Assembly: GCF_014207705.1 (NCBI RefSeq)
Contig: NZ_JACHIU010000001.1
Location: forward strand, 6,936,501 to 7,000,500
Direction of reading: 5' to 3'
Origin: Sphaerisporangium rubeum
GTDB lineage: Bacteria; Actinomycetota; Actinomycetes; Streptosporangiales; Streptosporangiaceae
DNA: 64,000 nucleotides
How positions within the stretch are numbered: the first letter of the stretch is position 1; each line of letters opens with the position of its first letter. The notes beneath the pieces were generated by a model that saw nothing but the letters and a program-made list of their open reading frames with translations, searched no databases and was not told where the DNA came from. Below, piece after piece: positions 7,470 through 15,391 of this stretch. The position numbers were made by a program, and so were the translations under genes.

Positions 7470-7744
7470 GACCAGACCACCCCGGCGTACCGCGAAGCCG
7501 AGGCCACCAGGCCGACGAGCGTCACGGTCAGAATGACCGCCGCCGCACCGGGCCCGCTGTCACCGGGACGACGGGGACGACCGGCCGGCCGCGTGCTCCC
7601 GCCACGGCCCTTGCGCCGCTTGACCTGACGACGCTGCCAGCGCAGCACGGCGGTGCACTTACGGCAGGCCCCGGCCCCCTCAGGCATCCGGGCCCCGCAC
7701 AGGCACGGCGGGGTTTCATCCAGCGGGGGAATCTCGTGTGTCAT
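7466..7744 (-). CDS. Small zinc-knuckle membrane protein
   Basis: This is a 92-residue protein if it starts at ATG 7744, which has AGGAG 11 bases upstream; longer starts (7774, 7843) lack this. It contains CLCGARMPEGAGACRKC, a CxC...CxxC zinc knuckle, then a strongly basic stretch, then one C-terminal membrane segment (AAAVILTVTLVGLVASAS). The stop overlaps the start of the next small membrane protein. Two tiny membrane proteins in an AICE could be Spd-like spread functions, but this is a guess. Confidence 0.6.
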   Translation of the reverse strand: MTHEIPPLDETPPCLCGARMPEGAGACRKCTAVLRWQRRQVKRRKGRGGSTRPAGRPRRPGDSGPGAAAVILTVTLVGLVASASRYAGVVWS

Positions 7745-7831
7745 CTGCGTTTTCTCCTCTCTCGTCACGGACATTTCGTGGTGCGAGTTAGAGGATGCGA
7801 CGCAGCGTAGGGACGAGATCACTACACGACT

Positions 7832-7880
7832 GGACGTGTGCAAGACGTCCCGACTAGGGTTTTGACGTCCCTGGACGTCC
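7832..7880 (+). promoter_or_regulatory. GACGTC repeat cluster upstream of XRE/PLD gene 1
   Basis: GGACGT at 7832, AGACGTCC at 7843, TGACGTCC at 7863 and GGACGTCC at 7873 lie just before the start codon at 7896. The same word recurs upstream of the HD gene (9710-9741) and of the second XRE/PLD gene (10677-10698). These look like operator iterons for a common regulator. Confidence 0.65.
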
Positions 7881-7895
7881 TAGCGGGCAGGTGCG

Positions 7896-8636
7896 ATGGC
7901 CAACGAGCGGTTACGAGCGACACTGCTGGAACGCGGCGTATCGATCAACGACCTCGCCGCCGCCACCGCCGTGGACCCCAAGACCGTCGAACGCTGGATC
8001 ACCCAGGCCCGCCGCCCCTACCGCAAACACCGCTACGTCATCGCCACCTTCCTCCAGGTCGACGAGGCCTACCTATGGCCCGACGCCCTCAGCCCCGAGC
8101 AGGTGACCGCAGCCGGCGAAGGCGAGATCATCCACGTCTACCCGCACCGCTGGTCCGTCCCACGGGACATCTGGGGACGCTTCTTCGGAGAAGCCAAACA
8201 AGACATCGGCCTGCTCATCTACAGCGGCATGTTCATCGCCGACGACCCCGGCATGGTCAAACTTCTCGGCGACAAGGCCGCCGCCGGAGTCCGGGTCCGC
8301 ATCCTTCTCGGCGACCCCACCTCACCCCAGGTGGCCCAGCGCGGCGCCGACGAGGGCATCGGCGAGGCGATGGCCGCCAAAGCCCGCAACGCGCTGGTGC
8401 TGTACCAGCCGATCCGCGGCATCGACGGCGTGGAGATCCGCCGGCACGGCACCACCTTGTACAACTCCATCTACCGCGCCGACGACCAATTCCTCATCAA
8501 CCCGCACGTCTACGGCCAGCCCGCCGCCAACGCCCCGGTCCTGCACCTGAAGAAGGTCATCGGCGGCGACATGGTATCCACCTACGCCGCCAGCTTCGAG
8601 AAAGTCTGGGACGAGGCCACCCCGGTAGAGTCCTGA
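7896..8636 (+). CDS. XRE-type HTH fused to PLD-like domain, copy 1
   Basis: This 246-residue protein has an N-terminal Cro/XRE helix-turn-helix (residues 4-58: VSINDLAAATAVDPKTVERW). A phospholipase-D-like fold follows (GLLIYSGMFIADDPGMVKLL, GVRVRILLGDPTSPQV, and RRHGTTLYNSIYRADDQFLINPH). In the place of the PLD HxKxxxxD motif there is HGTTLYNS without Lys, so nuclease or lipase activity is unlikely and the domain may sense a ligand. The Nudix gene starts 4 bp after its stop, so they are co-transcribed. GACGTC repeats precede it. A paralogue is at 10746. Assignment to the DUF5919-like XRE group is from memory. Confidence 0.8.
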   Translation: MANERLRATLLERGVSINDLAAATAVDPKTVERWITQARRPYRKHRYVIATFLQVDEAYLWPDALSPEQVTAAGEGEIIHVYPHRWSVPRDIWGRFFGEAKQDIGLLIYSGMFIADDPGMVKLLGDKAAAGVRVRILLGDPTSPQVAQRGADEGIGEAMAAKARNALVLYQPIRGIDGVEIRRHGTTLYNSIYRADDQFLINPHVYGQPAANAPVLHLKKVIGGDMVSTYAASFEKVWDEATPVES

Positions 8637-8639
8637 GCC

Positions 8640-9116
8640 ATGGCCCGCCGCATCGACTACTACGACGACCCCCAGGCCCCCAAGGCCAACAGCCTGGTCC
8701 CCTCAGTCAACGTCGTGGTCACCAACCGGTCCGGCGACATCCTGCTCATCCGCCGCAGCGACAACGACAACTGGGCCGTCCCCGGCGGAGCCATCGATCT
8801 CGGCGAGTCCATCCCCCAGGCCGCCATCCGCGAGACCCGCGAGGAAACCGGCATCGACTGCGAGATCACCGGCATCGTCGGCACCTACAGCGACCCCAAG
8901 CATGTGATCCTCTACACCAGCAACGGCGAAGCCCGGCAAGAGTTCTCCATCGTCCTCACCGCCAAAGCCGTCAGCGGCGAGCCGACCCCAAGCGACGAGT
9001 CACGCGAGGTGCGCTGGGTAAGCCGGGACGAAGCCGCGGGCTACCCGATGGATCGTTCGATGCGGCTGCGCATCGGCCACTACCTCAGCGGTCAAACCCG
9101 GCCGTACATCGGCTGA
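8640..9116 (+). CDS. Nudix hydrolase
   Basis: This 158-residue protein has a near-canonical Nudix box (GAIDLGESIPQAAIRETREE, then TGID: G-x5-E-x7-RE-x-x-EE-x-G). It should hydrolyse a nucleoside diphosphate linked to some group; the substrate cannot be read from sequence. Nudix genes are recurrent AICE cargo and have been proposed to take part in signalling that controls element behaviour (published idea, not tested here). It is coupled to the XRE/PLD gene upstream and overlaps the convergent HD gene by 117 bp. Confidence 0.93.
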   Translation: MARRIDYYDDPQAPKANSLVPSVNVVVTNRSGDILLIRRSDNDNWAVPGGAIDLGESIPQAAIRETREETGIDCEITGIVGTYSDPKHVILYTSNGEARQEFSIVLTAKAVSGEPTPSDESREVRWVSRDEAAGYPMDRSMRLRIGHYLSGQTRPYIG

Positions 9117-9662
9117 CACCATCCGCTGCTCAATGGCCCGCACCGCCGACATGATGCACGGCGTCGCCTTGGCGATCGTGGCCGTGACCAAGTCGTCCAG
9201 CCCGTAGCGCTCCCGGATCTCCGCCAGCCGGTCAATCGCCTCCACCGGCACCCCATCCGGACTGGTCGTCATGTCGCAGTACGTCAGCGCCTGCACCAGG
9301 TCAGCCCGCCGCTTGGGGAACTCACCCTCCAAGACGTCCAGCAGCCCCCGGTCACCGGCCTCGATCTCCGCGCAGGTGTGATGCGCGACCAGCTTGCACA
9401 GCAACTCATCGGCCCCGTGCACGTCCCGCAGATACCGCGCCCCGTCAATCGGATGAAACCCGACATCCACCAGATCCGGCGCGTACCCGATGTCATGCAG
9501 ATAAGCCGACATGGCCAGAAGCTCCGCGTCCTTACCCAGGATCGGGGCGAGCTGTTCAGCCCGCCGCCCGACCCCAAGCGAGTGCTCCCACCGACGCGGC
9601 AACGCGTCCTGAAGCGTCTTACGTGCCAGCTCACGAGCCCAAGCGACGTTGATGTCCTTCAT
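9000..9662 (-). CDS. HD-domain phosphohydrolase
   Basis: This 220-residue protein has an HD-superfamily metal site: His27 (RRWEHSLGVG), His56-Asp57 (AYLHDIGY), and further His in FHPIDGA and VAHHTCAE. HD proteins hydrolyse phosphoester bonds in nucleotides; the substrate is unknown. Start is ATG 9662. GACGTC repeats lie 48-79 bp upstream (9710-9741). Together with the Nudix gene it could form a nucleotide-metabolising pair. The 3' ends of the two genes overlap. Confidence 0.85.
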   Translation of the reverse strand: MKDINVAWARELARKTLQDALPRRWEHSLGVGRRAEQLAPILGKDAELLAMSAYLHDIGYAPDLVDVGFHPIDGARYLRDVHGADELLCKLVAHHTCAEIEAGDRGLLDVLEGEFPKRRADLVQALTYCDMTTSPDGVPVEAIDRLAEIRERYGLDDLVTATIAKATPCIMSAVRAIEQRMVSADVRPGLTAEVVADAQPHRTIHRVARGFVPAYPAHLA

Positions 9663-9708
9663 GCCCTCACCATCGCAGGCCCCCTCACCCTTGATCCAGG
9701 CAACCGAC

Positions 9709-10242
9709 CTAGACGTCTTGAGACGTCTCGATACGTCTCTCCTGATCCGGCCGGACGAACCGCCCCTTCCCGTGCACCGCGACGATCAGCCCCTCCCCCT
9801 CCAACAGGCCGAGCGCCTGACGCACCGTCGTCCGCGAGGCCGCAAAGTGCCGCCGCAGATCCCGCTCACTAGGCACCTTCCCCGCCGGCGGCAACTCCCC
9901 CGAGGCGATCCGCCCCCGCAACTCGGCAGCGATCGACTGATACAGATACTCCCGATCCACATGACGAACCTCCTCCCGCAACACCAGCCGACCTTTGGAA
10001 GGAACCGTCACCACGATCCCCTCCTCCACCAGAACCCGCAGAGCCCGACGCACCGTGTTCCGCGCCACCCCGAACTCCACACCCAGCGCCGTCTCAGACG
10101 GCAGGTAGGCACCCGCCGGATACACCCCCACCGTGATCCGCTCCCGCACCCGATCAGCGACCTGGGAATACACCCGCCACCCGGTCAGCCACCTACCCAC
10201 CGTCCCACCCATCTCCGCTCCCTGGCCCGGTAAGCCGCTCAC
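9709..10242 (-). CDS. Double winged-helix GntR protein
   Basis: This 177-residue protein consists of two GntR DNA-binding domains in tandem and nothing else. The first runs from about residue 22 to 90 (YSQVADRVRERITVGVYPAG... VPSKGRLV). The second runs from about 99 to 167 (YLYQSIAAELRGRIASGELPP... VHGKGRFV). Normal GntR proteins have one such domain plus an effector domain. A monomer with two wings could bind a two-site operator without dimerising. The GTG start at 10242 overlaps the upstream gene's stop. GACGTC repeats that precede the HD gene lie inside its 3' end. Confidence 0.85.
   Translation of the reverse strand: MSGLPGQGAEMGGTVGRWLTGWRVYSQVADRVRERITVGVYPAGAYLPSETALGVEFGVARNTVRRALRVLVEEGIVVTVPSKGRLVLREEVRHVDREYLYQSIAAELRGRIASGELPPAGKVPSERDLRRHFAASRTTVRQALGLLEGEGLIVAVHGKGRFVRPDQERRIETSQDV
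9710..9741 (-). promoter_or_regulatory. GACGTC repeat cluster upstream of HD gene
   Basis: AGACGTCT, AGACGTCT and TACGTCT follow each other at about 10-bp spacing within the 3' end of the double-GntR gene, 48-79 bp before the HD start. Same word family as at 7832-7880 and 10677-10698. Confidence 0.6.
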
Positions 10243-10586
10243 GACTTGTACGAGTCAAGGATCTTGTGAAGCTCCGCGACCCGAACGTCCTCCAACTCCT
10301 GTTGCGGCCACCCCGCCAGCGCCACCCCCGCGATCACCTCCGCCGCCTCGTCGAGCTGGTGACACGAGGTGCGCTCATCGTTGCGACCACCCCAGATGAA
10401 CCACAGGAACACCAGGTGCACATACACCCGCCGCGACCGAAGCCGACCGTCGAACACCTCCAAACACGGCCGGTCATCCTGATCGGACAGGTGATGCGCC
10501 TCCACCCCCCGCCCCGCCAGCCGATCCCGCAGCCCCAGCAACAGCCGATCCATCGCCGACCGCTCGTGCTCATCGACCTTGCCCAT
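10239..10586 (-). CDS. Conserved hypothetical protein upstream of double GntR
   Basis: This 115-residue protein, starting MGKVDEHERSAMDRLLLGL, contains a hydrophobic/aromatic centre (RVYVHLVFLWFIWGGRNDER) and ends in a helix (VRVAELHKILDSYKS). It overlaps the GTG start of the double-GntR gene (10242), so the two are one operon. No motif for a catalytic function is visible. Confidence 0.65.
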   Translation of the reverse strand: MGKVDEHERSAMDRLLLGLRDRLAGRGVEAHHLSDQDDRPCLEVFDGRLRSRRVYVHLVFLWFIWGGRNDERTSCHQLDEAAEVIAGVALAGWPQQELEDVRVAELHKILDSYKS

Positions 10587-10676
10587 CGGACACCCCTTCC
10601 GCTCTAGCGCACCGTCCAGCCGGTAACGCTCGGTGCCAACGAGCCTGCTCTGAGCCGCAGAACCTCTCCACCACTC

Positions 10677-10698
10677 CTAGGGACGTCTAGGGACGTCC
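10677..10698 (+). promoter_or_regulatory. GACGTC direct repeat upstream of XRE/PLD gene 2
   Basis: CTAGGGACGT occurs twice head to tail with exactly 10-bp spacing, ending CC. It lies about 50 bp before the ATG at 10746, whose ribosome site is AAGGAGGG. It matches the repeats before XRE/PLD gene 1 and the HD gene. Confidence 0.7.
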
Positions 10699-10745
10699 TG
10701 TGTTAGCTTCGCCGTGCCGGTACATCCGCCAAGGAGGGAACCCGC

Positions 10746-11510
10746 ATGAACGACAACCTCCGCCACGCCCTAGCCCAAGCCCGCATGCGCACCATCGACC
10801 TCGCCACCCACCTGGCCGTAGACCCCAAAACCGTCGACCGCTGGCTAAAAGGCCGAATCCCCCACCCCCGCCACCGCTGGGCCGTAGCCGACCTCCTCAA
10901 CACCAACGAAACCGACCTATGGCCCGAAGCCACCCAACCCCACCGCCCCATCGGCCCCGACATCAAAGCCATCTACCCCCACCGCTGGACCGTCCCCCAA
11001 CCCCTCTGGCACCAACTCTTCGCCAACGCCACCCACCACATCGACATCCTCGTCTACAGCGGCCTCTTCCTCGCCGAAAACACCGGCATCCTCCACCTCA
11101 TCACCCAACGAGCAAAAGCCGGCGCACAAGTCCGCATCATGCTCGGCGACCCCACTAGCCCCCACGTCGCCGCCCGCGGCACCGACGAAGGCATCGGCCC
11201 CGACCTCATGACCGCCCGCATCAACAACGCCATCAAGCTCTACCAACCACTCCAACACGCCGACGGCATCGAGATCCGCCTCCACCGCACCACCCTCTAC
11301 AACTCCATCTACCGCGCCGACGACCACATCCTCGTCAACCTCCACGCCTACGCCACCCCCGCCGCCCAAGCCCCCGTCATGCACCTCCACACCCAAGACG
11401 ACACCAGCACCGCCACGACCTACCTGACCAGCATCGAGCACACCTGGGCCAGCGCCACACCACTCACCCAGTCGAGCGATCCAGAACGCATGACCAAGAT
11501 CCAAAAGTAA
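10746..11510 (+). CDS. XRE-type HTH fused to PLD-like domain, copy 2
   Basis: This 254-residue paralogue of the 7896 protein is collinear over its whole length (RMRTIDLATHLAVDPKTVDRW; IDILVYSGLFLAENTGILHL; AQVRIMLGDPTSPHVAARG; RLHRTTLYNSIYRADDHILV). Sequence identity is about 50% by eye, so the duplication is old or the copies came separately. The PLD catalytic Lys is also absent here. Codon use is unusually rich in C-ending Ala/Pro/His codons compared with copy 1. It stands alone, without a Nudix gene, and has its own GACGTC promoter repeat. Confidence 0.8.
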   Translation: MNDNLRHALAQARMRTIDLATHLAVDPKTVDRWLKGRIPHPRHRWAVADLLNTNETDLWPEATQPHRPIGPDIKAIYPHRWTVPQPLWHQLFANATHHIDILVYSGLFLAENTGILHLITQRAKAGAQVRIMLGDPTSPHVAARGTDEGIGPDLMTARINNAIKLYQPLQHADGIEIRLHRTTLYNSIYRADDHILVNLHAYATPAAQAPVMHLHTQDDTSTATTYLTSIEHTWASATPLTQSSDPERMTKIQK

Positions 11511-11526
11511 CTTATCTGTACGTCTA

Positions 11527-11648
11527 TCAAGGGCGGCCCGCTGCGCGGTCCGCCGGCGCGCTGGCCGGTCTGCGTGCCCGACTGCGGCTCTCCGGCCGGT
11601 CCGGGCACGCACCACCCCGCGCGCCCGAGAGGCCGGCAGACGTCACCA
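11527..11648. repeat. GC-rich intergenic repeat, copy A1
   Basis: About 122 bp beginning GGCGGCCCGCTGCGCGG and containing CCGGCCGGTCCGGGCACGCA. It recurs at 30222-30342 with only scattered differences. Both copies follow the stop of a cargo gene, one per AICE. It can form several hairpins. Together with 11649-11814 it fills the gap before the DUF262 gene; I see no other feature there. Confidence 0.7.
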
Positions 11649-11814
11649 ATTGAGACCATGACAACCGCTCACAGTGGTTCTCCTGCTGCGACTCTTCGGC
11701 CAGTCGCGGCAAGCACCGTCTGCACGCTCAATACGCATGGGAAGACGGACAGACGTGGCTCCAAGTCTAGAAATCATCCGTGCAACCTCGCCGCTAACGT
11801 GGCAGACTTGCCTC

Positions 11815-13575
11815 ATGGCCGACTTCGATTCACAACCAAAGTCGATTCAATCCATCTATGGGTGGTACAGCGAACAAAAACTGCTGATCAATCGCCGATA
11901 TCAGCGAAAGCTGGTATGGACCCTTGAGGAGAAGCAGAAACTCATCGAGTCCCTCCTGAAAAAATACCCAATTCCCGCAATTTTACTGGCCGAGCGGGAA
12001 CATGGTACCTATGAAGTGATCGACGGCCTTCAGCGTCTGCATACAATAGTCTCATTCATCGAAACCGCGTTCGCCACTAAAGGTGGCGAATATTTCGATG
12101 TTGCTCAATTCGTCACGGCGAAGAATCGAGCCTCTTCCGAGATCTTTTCGATAACTGCGGGCAAGGTCTTGTCGGCTAGTGAGGTGGGTGCATTTCTTGA
12201 CTACTCCACCGCCATCTATGTCATGCGGGGAGCGAGTGATGATGAAATTGATGATGTATTCTCGCGAATTAATACATATGGCCATAGGCTAAGCGAGCAG
12301 GAACGCAGACAGGCAGGGGTTCAAGATGAATTCTCTACCCTTGTCCGCCTTTTGTCTTGCGACATCCGCGGAGATGCTTCAAACGATATTCTAACTCTGG
12401 AAAAGATGCCGTCGATCAGTATCGATCTACCTAAGACAAAGCATGGCTACGAAGTTGAGGCAGATCAGGTTTTTTGGGTCGAGCATGGCATTCTCAGGTC
12501 CACCGACCTGCGCGACTCGATGGATGAACAGTGTATCGCCGACATATGCGGATCTATCGTCGGGGGACAGCTTCTTGAGCGCTCCAAAGACGCATTGGAT
12601 CAGATCTATGAAACCGCTTCTCCGGAGAATCAGCGGATAATTACGGCACTCGACTCTTATGGGGCAGAAAGGTGCTCAGCGGAGGTAAAGCTATGCCTGG
12701 ACGAAATCCGTTCTGTATGCGCTGACGGCAGTAGCAGCAAGTTGCGAAATATCCTTTTCTCCAAAAGGACGACCAATCCTTTCCCGGCGCTATTCGCAGT
12801 TCTGGCCATAGCGTTTCATGAGCTTCTCATAGGAGAAAACAAAAAAATCGCTGATTATGCTTCGATCAAGACCGCGCTCAGTGCACTCGATAAGCGTATC
12901 GACACTAGCAGAGGTTCTACTTCTCCCGAACAGCGCCGGAAGAACATTAACACTATTAAGGGCTTGATTGGCCCATACTTCGTGGAGAGTGAGGCTCGCG
13001 AACTATACGACGATCACACCGTGACAGATATCGACGCCATTATTCGCCGATCCGAAATTGAGGCGCCTCACTACGAGTTGAAGCAGGGTATACTGCGATT
13101 GGAAGGTAGTCGAAAGATTGATTCGGATACCCTCGAAGCAGTTATCAGAACGATCAGCGCCATCGCCAATAACGGTAAGGGTCGTGCGGGTACTGTCCTG
13201 ATCGGAGTAGCAGATCGAGAAGCGCATGCAGACCGTGTTCGCGACCTGGACGGTATCGAGCCACGGAAGGTGGGTCGGCGATACGTCGTTGGTATACGGA
13301 GAGAGGCAACAATATTGAAAGAACTCCCAGAAAATTATGTTGCACGATGGAAGAATGCTATTCGTTCGTCTAGCCTTCCGCAAGCATTGAAGGATGGCGT
13401 ACTCTCCAGCCTTGCATATTCTGATTATTATGGCCTCGGAGTAATCGTGATCCGCGTCCCACCTCAACGAGAGCCTTCTACTATTGGCGGCAAGCTCTAC
13501 ATTAGAGAGGTTGATGAAACGGTAGAAGTTACTGAGCTAACCCGAATAATGGAAGTGACAAAGCGTTTCAATTAA
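11815..13575 (+). CDS. DUF262 protein fused to Schlafen-type AlbA_2 domain
   Basis: This is a 586-residue protein if started at ATG 11815. The N-terminal DUF262/ParB-like part shows RRYQRKLVW (28-34), PIPAILLAE, VIDGLQRLHTI (IDGxQR at 69-73) and DDVFSRINTYGHRLSEQERR. The last 200 residues look like AlbA_2: a YELKQG strand, AVIRTISAIANNGKGRAGTV, LIGVADRE, then a late REVDETVEV segment. DUF262 proteins include GmrS of type IV restriction, but the DUF1524 HNH partner is absent; AlbA_2 may replace it. The gene is much richer in A+T than its neighbours, a sign of recent transfer. A defence role is inferred. Confidence 0.78.
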   Translation: MADFDSQPKSIQSIYGWYSEQKLLINRRYQRKLVWTLEEKQKLIESLLKKYPIPAILLAEREHGTYEVIDGLQRLHTIVSFIETAFATKGGEYFDVAQFVTAKNRASSEIFSITAGKVLSASEVGAFLDYSTAIYVMRGASDDEIDDVFSRINTYGHRLSEQERRQAGVQDEFSTLVRLLSCDIRGDASNDILTLEKMPSISIDLPKTKHGYEVEADQVFWVEHGILRSTDLRDSMDEQCIADICGSIVGGQLLERSKDALDQIYETASPENQRIITALDSYGAERCSAEVKLCLDEIRSVCADGSSSKLRNILFSKRTTNPFPALFAVLAIAFHELLIGENKKIADYASIKTALSALDKRIDTSRGSTSPEQRRKNINTIKGLIGPYFVESEARELYDDHTVTDIDAIIRRSEIEAPHYELKQGILRLEGSRKIDSDTLEAVIRTISAIANNGKGRAGTVLIGVADREAHADRVRDLDGIEPRKVGRRYVVGIRREATILKELPENYVARWKNAIRSSSLPQALKDGVLSSLAYSDYYGLGVIVIRVPPQREPSTIGGKLYIREVDETVEVTELTRIMEVTKRFN

Positions 13576-14005
13576 TCATCTGCTCTGCTTGCGGCGGCGT
13601 TGTCAACCGCAAGTCATGACGTGTCCGGCGGCCTGGACCCGCCGATCAGGGCCTATACGCGATTCCGCGGTCCGCACCTAAGGTTGGCGCTTGGTGCGGA
13701 GCCAACTGAGGTCAGCGCATCGAGTCCGTCGGGAGAGAGGCGGACGTGCCTGCCTCCCTGAGATCCGAAGCACAATTTATAGCACCTGCACAGCGCGGGT
13801 TTGCCGCTTGGCAGTAGAAGCCCCTGGTCTTGCCAACACGGACGCTAACAGCATCCCTAGATACTGGTAGCCCTCCGATAGATGGCGATCACGAACGGAT
13901 GCGCTCTGAGCAGGATTCAGTTACATTCGTAGACATCGGTGGATTATCCGCGGACGACTTTTAATCCGTAGAATTCGAGCCGCCCAATCAGTCACGCATC
14001 GTTGC
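13576..14005. other. Gene-free stretch after DUF262 gene
   Basis: I see no credible gene. A small inverted repeat CCGCACC...GGTGCGG lies at 13672-13699 and could end DUF262 transcription. Confidence 0.5.
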
Positions 14006-14040
14006 GTGAGCCCCGCAAGCTCGCCACCTGCGGGGCTCAC
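14006..14040 (-). terminator. Strong hairpin terminator
   Basis: A perfect 12-bp stem GTGAGCCCCGCA/TGCGGGGCTCAC with an 11-base loop lies 5 bp downstream of the minus-strand small membrane protein gene. Confidence 0.8.
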
Positions 14041-14044
14041 TCCC

Positions 14045-14260
14045 TCAGGCGTCTTCGTTCTCAGCCTTGGCGCTGCCCGAAAAGATCGCCTTGACCCACT
14101 CCACGAATCGGTCAAGCACCTCAAGCAGCCAGTCTCGCCGCTCCTTGGGGAGTGCGACGGACAGGGCCAGGGCTGGAACGAACGCTAACACCACCACCAG
14201 AAGAGGTAGCGCGATCAGGGCCGCGACGATCACACGCAGCCACTGGGGGAAAGTCGACAT
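14045..14260 (-). CDS. Small membrane protein
   Basis: This 71-residue protein starts at ATG 14260 with AAGGA upstream (a GTG at 14275 would add five residues). One long hydrophobic region, LRVIVAALIALPLLVVVLAFVPALALSV by parts, probably makes one or two membrane passes. An amphipathic helix (WLLEVLDRFVEWVKAIFSG) and an acidic tail follow. It stands alone with its own terminator. No family recognised. Confidence 0.65.
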   Translation of the reverse strand: MSTFPQWLRVIVAALIALPLLVVVLAFVPALALSVALPKERRDWLLEVLDRFVEWVKAIFSGSAKAENEDA

Positions 14261-15391
14261 CGAAGGTCCTTGCACCGATCGAGGGTCACCTCAGGGGTTC
14301 TGCTTGCCCCTGACGTCCCTCATGACCAACCGCCGCCCACGGGCGTGGAGACGGAACTACTCGTTTGATCTGTGATCCTGAGTTCGCTGAATCCTGTGAT
14401 CTTGAGTTCGCTAAGCGGCGTAGTCGTGTCTTCGTTAGCTACGTGATCAGTTAAAAAGTGAAGTCAGCAGTTCAGTGATGATCAGTTCGAGTCTTGGCTT
14501 GTCCGCGTAGTCATGTCGATGCGTTGCGATGTCTATCGGCATCAGATGCGCCGAGTCGTTACGCAAAGGCTACACCCTCCCCGTCTACGATAGACCCGAT
14601 TAAAACCGCGTCCTCAGTGCCCGGTAGCCGGCCAAGCGCTGCTAGCAGTCCGCCAGGGTAACTAGGCACCGAGACCAGGGCGCGTAGCATGTGCGGAATG
14701 ATCAAAAGTTAGGATGATACCCAAAGGGACGTCTCAGGGTGCCGCAGGTTCGAATCCTGCCGGGGACACTACTGCTTTAGGAGAGCAGTGTCTCGCCTTG
14801 CCGCATGTCCACCTGAGCTGCTGCACGTGGACCCTGCGAACCTTGGCCTTGTCACAGGCGCCGGCGAAGCTGCGACGGAAGTTCGGCGGTTCGACCGGCC
14901 GTCCACTCGCGGTGGTGAAGACGAGCCCTGTCTCCTGCCATGACTCCCCCGCGACTTGTCTGGCTTCCGATGAGCGATGCGGCCAGCATCAAACCGGGGA
15001 TGCAAGGGTGCACGTGAGCCTGCCCCCGCTGCACGATTGTCCGGAGCACCCGGAACCTGTCAACTTCGGCTGTGTCCGTAGGGAACCAGTCACGCTGGAA
15101 GGTCACCGGGAGCATGGAGCACGCCAAGCCGCAGTTGACAGAACCCGGGCGGTAGTCCCGGAGTTGGCAGCTATCGGGGGCAGGGAGAAAAACGGCGCTT
15201 TCTTCATAGCGGTCGTTCTGCTCTCGCGACTAGCTCACACACCTGGACCAATGTCCAGTTTGCCCGTTATGTGGCGAAATATGGTTCACAGGAAGACTGC
15301 ACTTCATGGCGAAGTCTCCTCCAGTAGGTCTAGGTGATGCTTACCCTCATCGGTATGCTCTAAGGACTTCGACTCGGGCAGGTGGGGCCAT
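14261..15391. other. Long gene-poor stretch with broken att remnant
   Basis: About 1.1 kb without a convincing gene. A frame of about 200 codons exists (14714-15337), but its start runs through the att remnant and its composition is unconvincing. Low-complexity direct repeats (GATC-type, TTGAGTTCGCT) lie at 14370-14420. The remnant itself is listed separately. Confidence 0.5.
14737..14794 (+). other. Rearranged tRNA-Arg att remnant
   Basis: Positions 14738-14769 match the T-arm half of the tRNA-Arg att (GGTGCCGCAGGTTCGAATCC onwards) with one G-to-A change. Directly after it, 14774-14794 is the inverted copy of the anticodon half (CTTTAGGAGAGCAGTGTCTC), including the flanking GAGACACT that precedes the att at 39572. 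The two halves of one att site therefore lie head to head, as after an inversion or failed recombination. Confidence 0.7.

Noticed and set aside
14714-15337. 207-codon frame after the att remnant
   Set aside because: It starts inside the att relic, has no ribosome site and shows no recognisable domain.
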